From the NCBI GenBank assembly GCA_024644745.1, contig JAHEHF010000001.1, positions 40,164-104,163 of the forward strand: a stretch of DNA of 64,000 nt, read 5' to 3'. This document shows positions 8,930 through 17,240 of this stretch, one piece after another. The position numbers and the translations under genes were made by a program. How positions within the stretch are numbered: position 1 is the stretch's first letter; each line of letters starts with the position of its first letter. The notes under the pieces were generated by a model. It saw only the letters and a program-made list of their open reading frames with translations, was not told where the DNA came from and did not search any database. Source of the stretch: Flavobacteriaceae bacterium (GTDB taxonomy: Bacteria; Bacteroidota; Bacteroidia; Flavobacteriales; Flavobacteriaceae).

Positions 8930-8933
8930 ACCT

Positions 8934-9887
8934 ATGACGATTACGCAATTGAAATATGTGCTGGCTGTAGCAGAATATAAAAACTTTACACAGGCAGCAG
9001 AGCATAGTTACGTCACACAACCCACCCTTTCGATGCAAATTCAAAAATTGGAAGATGAACTGGATGTTACCATTTTCAACAGAAAGAAGAAACCCATAGA
9101 ACTGACCACAATTGGTGAAAAAATTATCAGACAAGCCAGGCTTATCGTGGATGAAAGCAATCGGATCACGGATATCGTAGATCAGCAAAAGGGATTTATT
9201 GGAGGAGAATTCAAACTTGGGATCATTCCCACTATTTTGCCCACATTGCTCCCTTATTTTCTCAAAAATTTTTTAAAGAAGTATCCCAAGGTCAAATTGA
9301 TGATTGAAGAATTGACCACAGAGGAGATCATCAAAAAATTAAATGACGGGCACCTTGACGCAGGTATTGCGGCCACGCCATTGGAAAATGAAGCCATCAA
9401 AGAAAGGCCTCTGTATTATGAGCCTTTTGTCGCATTCGTTTCGGATGACCACCGCTTATCGGCAAAAGAATATATTTCAGAAGATGAATTGGATATTGAT
9501 GATGTCTTGCTTTTAGAAGAAGGGCATTGCTTTACAAACAGCGTCATCAATATTTGTAAGAACAAAAATATGATGGACCATCGTCAGTTCCAGCTTGAAA
9601 GCGGAAGCATCGATACGCTGATTAAACTGAGTAAGGAAGGTTTGGGTATGACGCTCATCCCATATCTGCATACCTTGGAACTTCCCGAACAAGACCAGCA
9701 ATTCCTCAAACAATTCGAAAATACCGTTCCTGCAAGAGAAGTGAGCCTGATCTATCACAAGTCACAACTGAAAATGCAACTCATAGAAGCCTTAAAAAAC
9801 TCCATAGATGCAGTCATCAGAGGAGCAATTACCTTTCAGGATGTAAAGATAATCAGTCCACTGAACAAGAAATCAGTAGAAGTTTAG
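8934..9887 (+). CDS. oxyR: LysR-type regulator, hydrogen peroxide-inducible activator OxyR
   Basis: A LysR-family protein of about 317 aa. The helix-turn-helix is in residues 1-60 (MTITQLKYVLAVAEYKNFTQ and YVTQPTLSMQIQKLEDEL). The effector domain contains EEGHCFTNSVINICKN, where the two cysteines match the redox pair of OxyR. The ORF track begins at 8895, but the ATG at 8934 gives the canonical LysR start. Divergent to dps, a typical OxyR target. It probably senses peroxide by disulfide formation and activates dps and other genes. Confidence 0.92.
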   Translation: MTITQLKYVLAVAEYKNFTQAAEHSYVTQPTLSMQIQKLEDELDVTIFNRKKKPIELTTIGEKIIRQARLIVDESNRITDIVDQQKGFIGGEFKLGIIPTILPTLLPYFLKNFLKKYPKVKLMIEELTTEEIIKKLNDGHLDAGIAATPLENEAIKERPLYYEPFVAFVSDDHRLSAKEYISEDELDIDDVLLLEEGHCFTNSVINICKNKNMMDHRQFQLESGSIDTLIKLSKEGLGMTLIPYLHTLELPEQDQQFLKQFENTVPAREVSLIYHKSQLKMQLIEALKNSIDAVIRGAITFQDVKIISPLNKKSVEV

Positions 9888-9889
9888 GT

Positions 9890-10087
9890 TTATTTTTCAA
9901 TAAGGGCTATACTCGGGTACAGCTCCGGTCTGTCTGCCGTATATTGCAACAGCCAGATTCTCAATTCTTCAACTTCAAATGGTAATAACCTTTTCACAGC
10001 TTTTTTTAATTCCTTACAAAACAAATGAACATCAAAACTAACTTTTTTCAAAATTGTCTTGGTGTAATCTAATATTGCTCTTGCCAT
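9890..10087 (-). CDS. Small conserved-looking protein of unknown function (65 aa)
   Basis: Not recognised as a named family. It is a basic, Leu/Lys-rich 65-aa protein (MARAILDYTKTILKKVSFDV; later LLPFEVEELRIWLLQYTADR) predicted to be mainly helical with no membrane segment or signal peptide. It ends 2 bases from the convergent oxyR stop. I have an impression of similar short proteins in Flavobacteriaceae, but cannot verify this. The clean start codon, normal composition and fit into the gap support it as a real gene. Confidence 0.6.
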   Translation of the reverse strand: MARAILDYTKTILKKVSFDVHLFCKELKKAVKRLLPFEVEELRIWLLQYTADRPELYPSIALIEK

Positions 10088-10191
10088 AAATATCTTTTTT
10101 TAAAAAATATACAACGCATTCTTAGGAACACTTCGTACAAAGTAACGAATTTTTTTTTAATTGCAAAATTTGAAATTCAAAATACAGAATA

Positions 10192-10464
10192 TCAATGTGT
10201 TAGCTTTGAAATGTCTTTGGACATCTTTTCGTGCTTTTTATTTAGTTCGGTGCGCAACCCTTTAAAATGCGACTTATAGTCCTCAATATCATTTTGATAC
10301 AACTTTTCAATTATCTCGTCGAAAGTTGTAATGGCTTCCTCAATGATCTTTTCTGCCTTTTCATAGTTCTTGTCATCTCCTGAAAGCTGACTTTCATAAC
10401 ACTGCTCTATCACTTCTGACAAAACATTGTTTACTTCCTTCTTGAATAATCTTATACTGGCCAT
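10192..10464 (-). CDS. Small helical protein of unknown function (90 aa)
   Basis: A charged, strongly helical 90-aa protein (MASIRLFKKEVNNVLSEVIE; ending KKHEKMSKDISKLTH) with heptad-like patterning and no signal peptide or transmembrane helix. No family was recognised with certainty. It lies 52 bases downstream of kdnB on the same strand and could be the tail of the kdn operon or independent. Its codon use and composition match the neighbours, so it is likely a real gene. Confidence 0.65.
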   Translation of the reverse strand: MASIRLFKKEVNNVLSEVIEQCYESQLSGDDKNYEKAEKIIEEAITTFDEIIEKLYQNDIEDYKSHFKGLRTELNKKHEKMSKDISKLTH

Positions 10465-10516
10465 AATGCTAATTTTTCTGGTTTATTTATTATTTTATCT
10501 CTTGCTGGTCCTATAA

Positions 10517-11599
10517 TTACATCAATTCATACATGGATCTCAGCTTTTCTCTTGTAATTGTTTGTTGCCAATCTTTCCCCAAGGCGTTCTCCCATAAAGG
10601 AACCAAACTCAGCGCCACGTTGATCATGGTATCAAATTGTTCATTTGTGAGATCCTTGCAAAGTCCTTTCGGAATATCTACCCCGTGTTTTACAACCATT
10701 TGCTTGAACTCTTTAACTCCTTCAGGATAGAACTCCTCCAATTGATCAAATACGATGCAGTTCCCTACCCCATGCTTTGTGCCCAGCAAATAGGACAAAC
10801 CGTAGCTCATGGCATGGGCAACGCCCACCTGTGAGTAAGCTATGCTCATTCCTCCGTGCCAGGAAGCCATCATTAATTTATCCTGAGAATCTTCATCAAT
10901 GCTGTCTTTTTCCAAATACACCTCCCTGCAGAGGTCCAGCGATTTTTCACCATAGCTCTGGCTAAAAGCATTCAAATAGGTTCCTGTTAAAGATTCAATA
11001 CAATGAATATAACAATCCATACCGGTATAAAACCATTGATTTTTTGGCACACCGTCAAGCAGCGCAGGATCAAGCACCACCTGGTCAAATGGTGTGTAAT
11101 CAGAATTCATACCCAGTTTTCTTTCAGGTCCTGTCAAGACTGTTGTTCTTGAAACTTCGGCCCCTGTTCCTGAAATGGTCGGTATGCCCACATGATAAAC
11201 ACCTTTATGTTTGACAAGGTCCCATCCCTGATAATCTGCAGATGAGCCCGGGTTGGTAAGCATCAGGGCCACAGCCTTGGCATAGTCCAACAAGGTACCT
11301 CCTCCTATTCCGACAATACCTGAAGGGGTCATGCCGAATTCCTTATTGATCTCATCTCTAATATTGTCAACGTAGATGGTCTTAGGCTCTTCCTCGGCGC
11401 TGATAAAAATAATTTTATCGTTGTATTTCAGTGGTATTCTGGAAATAACCGAATCCTTGTTTTTGAATACATCATCCACAAGAAAAATAAACGGCGCCTT
11501 GTCATTTACTCGTTGGGGTTCTAATATTTCACCCAATTGGTTAAAACTACCTCTTCCAAAAACAACTCTTGGAACCATTGGAAAGTTTCTAAAACTCAT
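10517..11599 (-). CDS. kdnB: 3-deoxy-alpha-D-manno-octulosonate 8-oxidase (iron-containing alcohol dehydrogenase fold)
   Basis: A 360-aa group III alcohol dehydrogenase. In the Kdo8N pathway, known from Shewanella, KdnB oxidises C8 of Kdo so that KdnA can aminate it. NAD-binding motif GIGGGTLLDYAKAVA and metal-binding HAMSYGLSYLLGTKHGVGN are visible. The family also resembles 3-dehydroquinate synthase, but aroB is elsewhere and this gene sits in kdnA-kdsB-kdnB, which decides the call. It is 33 bases downstream of kdsB. Confidence 0.9.
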   Translation of the reverse strand: MSFRNFPMVPRVVFGRGSFNQLGEILEPQRVNDKAPFIFLVDDVFKNKDSVISRIPLKYNDKIIFISAEEEPKTIYVDNIRDEINKEFGMTPSGIVGIGGGTLLDYAKAVALMLTNPGSSADYQGWDLVKHKGVYHVGIPTISGTGAEVSRTTVLTGPERKLGMNSDYTPFDQVVLDPALLDGVPKNQWFYTGMDCYIHCIESLTGTYLNAFSQSYGEKSLDLCREVYLEKDSIDEDSQDKLMMASWHGGMSIAYSQVGVAHAMSYGLSYLLGTKHGVGNCIVFDQLEEFYPEGVKEFKQMVVKHGVDIPKGLCKDLTNEQFDTMINVALSLVPLWENALGKDWQQTITREKLRSMYELM

Positions 11600-11632
11600 A
11601 TGTCTGTTCTTTTATATTTTTTAATAAAAATC

Positions 11633-12364
11633 CTAATCTTTAATAAGCTTCGCCGCCTTGACAAGATCCTCAGGCGTATCAATCTCTATGCCCATATAAC
11701 TGGTTTCGACCATTTTTATCTTTTTACCATACTCCAGATAACGGATGCACTCCACCTTTTCAGTTGCTTCCAACGGTCTCATGGGCAAACGGTAAAAGTC
11801 GAGTATGGCCTGCTTTCTAAAGGCATATACACCTATATGCTCAAAATATCTTGCTCCTGCCGTCTTATCCCTTGGATAAGGAATGGCTGATCTTGAAAAA
11901 TAAAGGGCAAAATTATCCTTATCAACGATCACCTTTACATAATTAGGGTCCGTAATATCTTTCCAGTCTGTAATTTCCTGCATCAGAGAGGCCAGATCGA
12001 TCTTACCAGCATCGTTTCCTTTAAAAACATCTATGACCGCCTGCAATGGTTCCTTTTTAACAAAGGGTTCATCTCCCTGTACATTAACGACGATATCAAT
12101 ATCCAGATCTTCAACAGCTTCTGCGATTCTATCAGATCCACATTCATGCTCCTTACGGCTCATGATGGCCTGCCCTCCTGCCTTTTCCACAACATCCCTG
12201 ATGATCTCGCTGTCTGTAACGACGTACACATCATCGAACAGTCCTGTTGCCAAAGTAGCCAAATAGGTTCTAACGATTACGGGTTTTCCCCCAAGATCTG
12301 CCATGAGCTTGCCCGGAAATCTTGTGGCACCATAACGCGCCGGTATCATTGCAATAATCTTCAT
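11633..12364 (-). CDS. kdsB: 3-deoxy-manno-octulosonate cytidylyltransferase (CMP-Kdo/CMP-Kdo8N synthetase)
   Basis: Activates Kdo, or here probably 8-amino-Kdo, with CTP before transfer to lipid A. The 243-aa protein opens with [20 protein letters not shown], the nucleotide-binding signature, and contains [14 protein letters not shown] and the [14 protein letters not shown] stretch of the family. It lies between kdnA and kdnB with a 6-base gap to kdnA, so an operon is clear. In Shewanella the KdsB homologue is specific for Kdo8N; the same specificity is inferred from the arrangement, not shown. Confidence 0.95.
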   Translation of the reverse strand: MKIIAMIPARYGATRFPGKLMADLGGKPVIVRTYLATLATGLFDDVYVVTDSEIIRDVVEKAGGQAIMSRKEHECGSDRIAEAVEDLDIDIVVNVQGDEPFVKKEPLQAVIDVFKGNDAGKIDLASLMQEITDWKDITDPNYVKVIVDKDNFALYFSRSAIPYPRDKTAGARYFEHIGVYAFRKQAILDFYRLPMRPLEATEKVECIRYLEYGKKIKMVETSYMGIEIDTPEDLVKAAKLIKD

Positions 12365-12370
12365 ATCCGA

Positions 12371-13564
12371 TTAGAGTATTGATTTAATAGCCTCAGCCAT
12401 CCTTGCCGCCCTGTCATTCACTTCTTCCTCAGTCCAGGATAATTTGATCAAACAAGATATATTTCTTGAAATGAGCGCATCAGACTGATCGAAACTTTGC
12501 CTGCCTATTGTTTCCAGTCCCTTTTTGACAGAAGCCGACAAGGGAAACAGGCTTTTAATCTCTTTCAAATGTTCCCACCTTCTGATATAATGCCAGTTGT
12601 TATTAAAATAATTCCAGTAACCATCTATTCCATAGGCCTTAAACGCATCAACCACCTTGTTAGACAATTCAGCTGTCGGCATAAAAAAGTTTAAGAAACC
12701 GCAACTGTCACCCTCAGGATCAGGAATCCTTCTGAAAGTAACTTCCGGAATTTCACTGAGCGCTGCCTTAATAATGCCGTGATTTCTTCTCTGGATACGA
12801 ACAAACTCATCCATTTTTCTGATCTGTCCCAATCCTACAGCCGCGTGCAATTCAGAAATCCTGAAATTATAACCCAGAACGGGGTGTGTTTCTGCACCGC
12901 GATCATTACCCTGGTGGTCGTGTCCATGATCCGTATATTGATCCGCCCACACTGCATAATCCTTATTATTAGTTATCATTGCTCCACCTTCTCCACAAGT
13001 GATGGTTTTTACAAAATCAAAAGAAAATGTTCCGGCATCACCTATTGTACCCAGCATTTTGCCTTTATAGGATCCGCCAAAGGCCTGACAGGCATCCTCC
13101 AATAAATATAAATTGTGTTTGTCACAAATTGCCTTCAGGCTATCCATTTCAGCCATTGATCCGCACATATGAACCGGCATCACCACCTTGGTTCTGGGGG
13201 TTATAGCAGCTTCAACAGCTTTGGGATCCAGGGTCAGCGTATCGTCAATATCAACCAGGACTGGAGTTGCACCTGATGCAATAATCGATTCGAAACTAGC
13301 GACAAAAGTAAAACAAGGCATGATGACCTCGTCTCCTGCACCCACTCCCATCACTGCAAGAGCAACATTCAAAGCAGTGGTTCCACTGCTGGTGAGCTGG
13401 GCGTGTTTTACATCAAACCTGGTTTCTATTTCCCGTTCCAACTCTTTGGCTTTCCAGTGACCGTTGCGCATTCCGTCAAATCCATAGCGCATTAAAACTC
13501 CGTTTTCCAGAACATCATTCAGTTCCTTTCGTTCTTCGTCTCCAAATAACTCAAATCCAGGCAT
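12371..13564 (-). CDS. kdnA: 8-amino-3,8-dideoxy-manno-octulosonate aminotransferase
   Basis: PLP-dependent sugar aminotransferase (DegT/DnrJ/EryC1 fold, 397 aa) that converts 8-oxo-Kdo to Kdo8N with glutamate. The N-terminus MPGFELFGDEERKELNDV followed by MRYGFDGMRNGHWKAKELE is characteristic of KdnA. The PLP lysine is in SFDFVKTITCGEGGAM, and the substrate region VLGYNFRISELHAAVGLGQ is intact. First gene of the kdnA-kdsB-kdnB operon. The product would replace Kdo in the lipopolysaccharide inner core, placing a positive charge near lipid A. Confidence 0.93.
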   Translation of the reverse strand: MPGFELFGDEERKELNDVLENGVLMRYGFDGMRNGHWKAKELEREIETRFDVKHAQLTSSGTTALNVALAVMGVGAGDEVIMPCFTFVASFESIIASGATPVLVDIDDTLTLDPKAVEAAITPRTKVVMPVHMCGSMAEMDSLKAICDKHNLYLLEDACQAFGGSYKGKMLGTIGDAGTFSFDFVKTITCGEGGAMITNNKDYAVWADQYTDHGHDHQGNDRGAETHPVLGYNFRISELHAAVGLGQIRKMDEFVRIQRRNHGIIKAALSEIPEVTFRRIPDPEGDSCGFLNFFMPTAELSNKVVDAFKAYGIDGYWNYFNNNWHYIRRWEHLKEIKSLFPLSASVKKGLETIGRQSFDQSDALISRNISCLIKLSWTEEEVNDRAARMAEAIKSIL

Positions 13565-13598
13565 AATTTAATCTTATTAAAGGTTGTATTCAGGCTAG

Positions 13599-13606
13599 CA
13601 AAGATA
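13599..13606 (-). promoter_or_regulatory. Possible -7 element for kdnA operon
   Basis: On the minus strand TATCTTTG matches TAnnTTTG, 34 bases before the kdnA ATG. No good -33 TTG at normal spacing. Confidence 0.35.
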
Positions 13607-13748
13607 ATTATTTCAATTGAAAAGATCGCTTTATTCTCACTTCGATTGCATACCGGAATTTCGATCTTTGGAGGAGCCTCAAAAAGCACAAGTGTGAGGC
13701 GTTTGTAAAATCATAAATATTAGTAAAAAAGGTTGTAATTTTAATCCC

Positions 13749-13756
13749 TATTTTTG
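13749..13756 (+). promoter_or_regulatory. Possible -7 element directly before adenine deaminase start (leaderless?)
   Basis: TATTTTTG fits TAnnTTTG and ends only 4 bases before the ATG at 13761. If used, transcription would begin at or next to the start codon. Confidence 0.4.
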
Positions 13757-13760
13757 TCTT

Positions 13761-14768
13761 ATGGAAGAATTTATCAGGGGATTGCCCAAAGCCGAATTAC
13801 ACCTTCATATAGAAGGAACCTTTGAACCACAATTGATGTTTGAAATTGCGAAAAGAAATCATATTTCGATTCCTTTTTCATCTGTCAAAGAGATAGAAGC
13901 AGCCTATGAATTTGACTGTCTGCAGGATTTTCTGGACATCTATTACCAGGGTGCACAGGTCTTGATCAAGGAACAGGATTTTTATGACCTGACCTACAGT
14001 TATCTTAAAAAATGTGCCGAACAGAATGTCAGGCACACAGAAATCATGTTTGATCCTCAAACACATACCGAAAGAGGCATATCTTTTGAAACCGTGATCA
14101 GCGGCATTAACAAAGCCTGCCGGGATGCCCAAAGAGATTTAGGGATATCGTCTTTGCTGATCATGAGCTACCTCAGACACCTGTCTGAAGAAGCTGCTTT
14201 TACAACCCTGAAAGAATCCCTCCCTTTTAAAGAGCACATTACGGCAATAGGCCTTGATTCGTCTGAAAAAGGAAACCCTCCTTCCAAATTTAAAAAAGTA
14301 TTCGAAGCCTCAGTCGCTGAAGGCTATATCGCATTGGCTCATGCAGGAGAAGAAGGAAACGCAGATTATGTCTGGGAAGCCATTGATATTTTAAACATCA
14401 AAAGAATTGACCACGGCAACAATGCTCTGCAGGACCCTGAACTGGTGACTGAAATCATCAACAGGGACATGGCACTAACGGTTTGCCCCTTATCCAACAA
14501 GGCCCTTCAGGTCGTTTCTGATCTCAAAGCGCATCCCTTGAAAAAAATGATGGATTTGGGCCTAAAAGTAACTGTGAATTCAGATGATCCTGCCTATTTC
14601 GGAGGACAGGTAAACCAAAATTATCATGAGATCCACAAAGCACTGAACTTATCGAAAAAAGACCTTTACGAACTGGCAAAAAATTCTTTTAACTATTCAC
14701 TCTTAAATGAAAACAAAAAGAAGACCTATCTCGATGAACTGGAGTCTTATTATTTGACCAATAAATAA
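13761..14768 (+). CDS. Adenine deaminase (adenosine-deaminase-fold family)
   Basis: A 335-aa metal-dependent amidohydrolase. Metal and catalytic motifs are PKAELHLHIEGT, ALAHAGEEGN, IDHGNNAL and TVNSDDPAYFGG. The stretches LDIYYQGAQVLIKEQDFYDL and LDSSEKGNPPSKF resemble the adenine deaminase subgroup rather than true adenosine deaminases, so the likely reaction is adenine to hypoxanthine in purine salvage. The subgroup call is from memory. It ends exactly where the convergent peroxiredoxin gene ends (no intergenic base). Confidence 0.85.
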   Translation: MEEFIRGLPKAELHLHIEGTFEPQLMFEIAKRNHISIPFSSVKEIEAAYEFDCLQDFLDIYYQGAQVLIKEQDFYDLTYSYLKKCAEQNVRHTEIMFDPQTHTERGISFETVISGINKACRDAQRDLGISSLLIMSYLRHLSEEAAFTTLKESLPFKEHITAIGLDSSEKGNPPSKFKKVFEASVAEGYIALAHAGEEGNADYVWEAIDILNIKRIDHGNNALQDPELVTEIINRDMALTVCPLSNKALQVVSDLKAHPLKKMMDLGLKVTVNSDDPAYFGGQVNQNYHEIHKALNLSKKDLYELAKNSFNYSLLNENKKKTYLDELESYYLTNK

Positions 14769-15314
14769 TCAGCCCTCCATCGATGAATTGATGGCCTTGA
14801 TGGCTTCCTCTATGTGATTTTGTGCCTTGAACTGACTGTCATACATAAAAATGACCTCTCCTTCTTTATTGATGACATACGTGACACGGCCAGGAATCAG
14901 CCCAAAGACATTGCCTTTGACACCGAATAGTTTCCTGACCATACCCTCTGTATCGGCCAACAGGGAAAAAGGTAAATTATATTTCTCTGCAAAGTTCTTA
15001 TGACTTTGAACGTCATCAGAACTGATCCCGATAACCTTGATGTTCTTATCGGTAAATTGTTCATATGCGTCTCTGAAACTACAAGCTTCCTTGGTGCATC
15101 CGGGGGTGTCATCTTTAGGATAAAAATAAATGACCATCGCAGTTTTTCCTATATAGTCTTTCATATTAAAATCCGCTCCAGACTGATCTTTTAAGGTAAA
15201 TACGGGAACCCTATCCCCTACGGTAATTGCAGATTGTGCTTTCATGTCAAACATAGATATCAAGGCTGCCAAGGCGCCTGCGATTAGTATAAAAATTAAA
15301 CTTTTCCTTTTCAT
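14769..15314 (-). CDS. Peroxiredoxin, PrxQ/Bcp type, N-terminally anchored or secreted
   Basis: A 181-aa thiol peroxidase. Residues 1-26 (MKRKSLIFILIAGALAALIS) form a signal peptide or membrane anchor, unusual for cytoplasmic Bcp, so it probably works in the periplasm. The active site YPKDDTPGCTKEACSFRD carries the peroxidatic Cys and the resolving Cys five residues later. Its start overlaps the queD stop by 4 bases (ATGA), making it the third gene of idi-queD-prx. A cytoplasmic Bcp is encoded at 32.3 kb. Confidence 0.88.
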   Translation of the reverse strand: MKRKSLIFILIAGALAALISMFDMKAQSAITVGDRVPVFTLKDQSGADFNMKDYIGKTAMVIYFYPKDDTPGCTKEACSFRDAYEQFTDKNIKVIGISSDDVQSHKNFAEKYNLPFSLLADTEGMVRKLFGVKGNVFGLIPGRVTYVINKEGEVIFMYDSQFKAQNHIEEAIKAINSSMEG

Positions 15315-15724
15315 GATTCTCCTGAATATGTGACGAAATTCCTGGGGGTTTCATACAGAGTTACGGTGAGTTCAAGATCTTCTGAAATTTTGTTTCTGAG
15401 CTTCTCCCAGATTACAACAGAAATATTTTCCGCGGTAGGATTCAGGGTTTTAAATTCAGGCACCTCCTCATTAAGGTTTTTGTGGTCAAACTGCTCCTCG
15501 ATCTCTTCACGAATGAGTGCCTTTAAAACCTTCATGTCCATGACAAAGCCCGTATCAGGATGGATCTTGCCTTTAACTGAAATGATCAGTTCATAATTGT
15601 GGCCGTGATAATTAGGATTTGCACATTTACCGAATACTTCTGCGTTTCTGGCGTCTGACCACTCATTGTTGTATAATCTGTGCGCAGCATTAAAATGCGC
15701 TTTTCTGCTAACGGTTACTCTCAT
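15311..15724 (-). CDS. queD: 6-carboxy-5,6,7,8-tetrahydropterin synthase
   Basis: Second step of queuosine/7-deazaguanine synthesis, making 6-carboxytetrahydropterin from dihydroneopterin triphosphate. The zinc histidines and catalytic Cys are in KAHFNAAH and FGKCANPNYHGHNYEL, with a late Glu segment (TLYETPRNF). The ORF track starts at 15814 inside idi, but MRVTVSRKAHFNAAH at 15724 is the normal start (137 aa) and lies next to the idi stop. Its start and stop both couple tightly to neighbours, giving an idi-queD-peroxiredoxin operon. Confidence 0.92.
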   Translation of the reverse strand: MRVTVSRKAHFNAAHRLYNNEWSDARNAEVFGKCANPNYHGHNYELIISVKGKIHPDTGFVMDMKVLKALIREEIEEQFDHKNLNEEVPEFKTLNPTAENISVVIWEKLRNKISEDLELTVTLYETPRNFVTYSGES

Positions 15725-15725
15725 A

Positions 15726-16238
15726 TCACAATAATCTTTCCTGATATTCCTTAAAAATAATCTTAAACCATTCAGTATAAAGCTCCGGTTGCTCCCGAAT
15801 ATCTCTTTTAACATCTTCCGTGCGCATCCATTTGAATGACGCCACTTCCGCCGGGTTGATCACCGGATCCCCGTCATAATGGCCCACCATGACGTGGTCC
15901 AGCTCATGCTCGGTCAATCCGTTATCAAAGGGGGCTTTGTAAACAAATGAGAACAACTCCCTGAGGCTGCACTCAAATCCCATCTCTTCCCTTAAACGCC
16001 TTTTGCCTGCCTGAATGTTTGTTTCTCCATTTCTCTGATGGCTGCAACAGGTATTTGTCCATAATCCGGGAGAATGGTATTTATCTAAAGCCCTTTGCTG
16101 CAACATGAGCTCTCCTTTTTTATTGAATACAAACACCGAAAAAGCACGGTGCAGCACAGCTTTTTGATGGGCCTCCATTTTTTCCATAAGACCCAGTTGC
16201 TCATCATTTTCGTTTACCAAGATTACTTTTTCTTTCAA
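15726..16238 (-). CDS. idi: Isopentenyl-diphosphate delta-isomerase, type 1
   Basis: Interconverts IPP and DMAPP for isoprenoid (quinone, carotenoid) synthesis. The 170-aa Nudix-fold protein shows LWTNTCCSHQRNGE with the catalytic Cys, KRRLREEMGFEC and ELFSFVYKA, and EHELDHVMVGHYDG with the catalytic Glu. First gene of an operon with queD and a peroxiredoxin. Confidence 0.94.
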   Translation of the reverse strand: MKEKVILVNENDEQLGLMEKMEAHQKAVLHRAFSVFVFNKKGELMLQQRALDKYHSPGLWTNTCCSHQRNGETNIQAGKRRLREEMGFECSLRELFSFVYKAPFDNGLTEHELDHVMVGHYDGDPVINPAEVASFKWMRTEDVKRDIREQPELYTEWFKIIFKEYQERLL

Positions 16239-16254
16239 GTCAGTATGTTTTTTA

Positions 16255-16262
16255 CAAAGTTA
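16255..16262 (-). promoter_or_regulatory. Possible -7 element for idi operon
   Basis: TAACTTTG on the minus strand matches TAnnTTTG, 16 bases before the idi ATG. -33 element not evident. Confidence 0.35.
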
Positions 16263-16387
16263 TTAATTTAAATCTTCTTATTAAAGGCCTGCACATATTT
16301 ACACTGATGTTCCCTTCTTCAGTAACATGGAGAAACCTTTGAGTCAATTTCACCCCTGAATTGATCTGCAGATCTTGAGCAATACCT

Positions 16388-16395
16388 TATCTTTG
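16388..16395 (+). promoter_or_regulatory. Possible -7 element for cyclophilin lipoprotein gene
   Basis: TATCTTTG fits TAnnTTTG, 25 bases before the ATG at 16421. TTG triplets upstream are 10 and 24 bases away, neither ideal. Confidence 0.38.
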
Positions 16396-16420
16396 CCCGG
16401 AATGAATTTCATTTGATTTT

Positions 16421-17125
16421 ATGAGACATTTTTTAATAATTCTGTGTTTAACACAAACTTTCATGACATCCGGATGCAAACAAGAAACAAACCAAAAGGA
16501 GCGCACCAATCCTGGAATAAGTCATCCAACCCAAACTCATGAAGCTGAGGAAGCGGAAAAAGCGGCGAGACCAAAAGATTCGATCAACAATAAAAATGCA
16601 GTAGCCTTTTTAACAAAGTACGGCAAAGAGAACCGGGAAAAGATCGTATTGATCAAAACTCGTCTGGGAAATATAAAAGTCAAATTATTCGAAGATACCC
16701 CCCTGCATAGGGCAAGTTTCATTTTTCTGACCAAAATGGGTTATTTTGACACCACCTGCTTTTACAGGGTTGTTCCGGATTTTATCATCCAGGGAGGCGA
16801 ATCGGAACGCCTGGACACACAAAAATACAAGGCGCGATATGAGCGCTACAAGATCCCTCCCGAATTCAGAAAAAACAGGAGGCACGATTATGGAGCAATT
16901 GCTTTGGCACGTGACTGGGTCAATAATCCAAATAAATACTCCACTGCTTTCGAATTTTATATCGTTCAAAACAGAAAAGGGGCACATCACCTCGATGATG
17001 AACACACAGTGTTTGGTCAGGTCATCTCAGGATTTGAAACCATCGACAAAATTGTTCAGCTCGAAGCGGGTAGCGATGAATGGCCTCTGGATGACGTGTT
17101 TATGAAGGTGGAAGTCATCGAGTAG
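16421..17125 (+). CDS. Cyclophilin-type peptidyl-prolyl isomerase, probable lipoprotein
   Basis: A 234-aa protein with an N-terminal lipoprotein-like signal (MRHFLIILCLTQTFMTSGC), a Lys/Glu-rich linker to about residue 60, and a cyclophilin domain from about residue 75. The catalytic Arg region is FYRVVPDFIIQGGE; other family blocks are FEFYIVQNRKGAHHLDDEHT and VFGQVISGFETIDKIV. It likely assists folding of envelope proteins in the periplasm. The domain has an insertion (YKARYERYKIPPEFRKNRR) compared with minimal bacterial cyclophilins. Single gene between divergent idi and downstream prfC. Confidence 0.87.
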   Translation: MRHFLIILCLTQTFMTSGCKQETNQKERTNPGISHPTQTHEAEEAEKAARPKDSINNKNAVAFLTKYGKENREKIVLIKTRLGNIKVKLFEDTPLHRASFIFLTKMGYFDTTCFYRVVPDFIIQGGESERLDTQKYKARYERYKIPPEFRKNRRHDYGAIALARDWVNNPNKYSTAFEFYIVQNRKGAHHLDDEHTVFGQVISGFETIDKIVQLEAGSDEWPLDDVFMKVEVIE

Positions 17126-17240
17126 CCATCATGTTTTCACTTAATTTTTTGGTGTTTTATTGAAATTGAATTTCAGGTATAAATGAAATCGTAAAGCCTG
17201 TAAATCGATGGATCTCATACAATCTTTGCACATGTTTTTG

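Noticed and set aside
10517-11599. Second aroB or general alcohol dehydrogenase
   Set aside because: Fold is shared, but the operon with kdnA and kdsB makes KdnB the better call.
17161-17175. Palindrome TGAAATTGAATTTCA
   Set aside because: Short and AT rich, far from the prfC promoter and without other support; noted only in passing.
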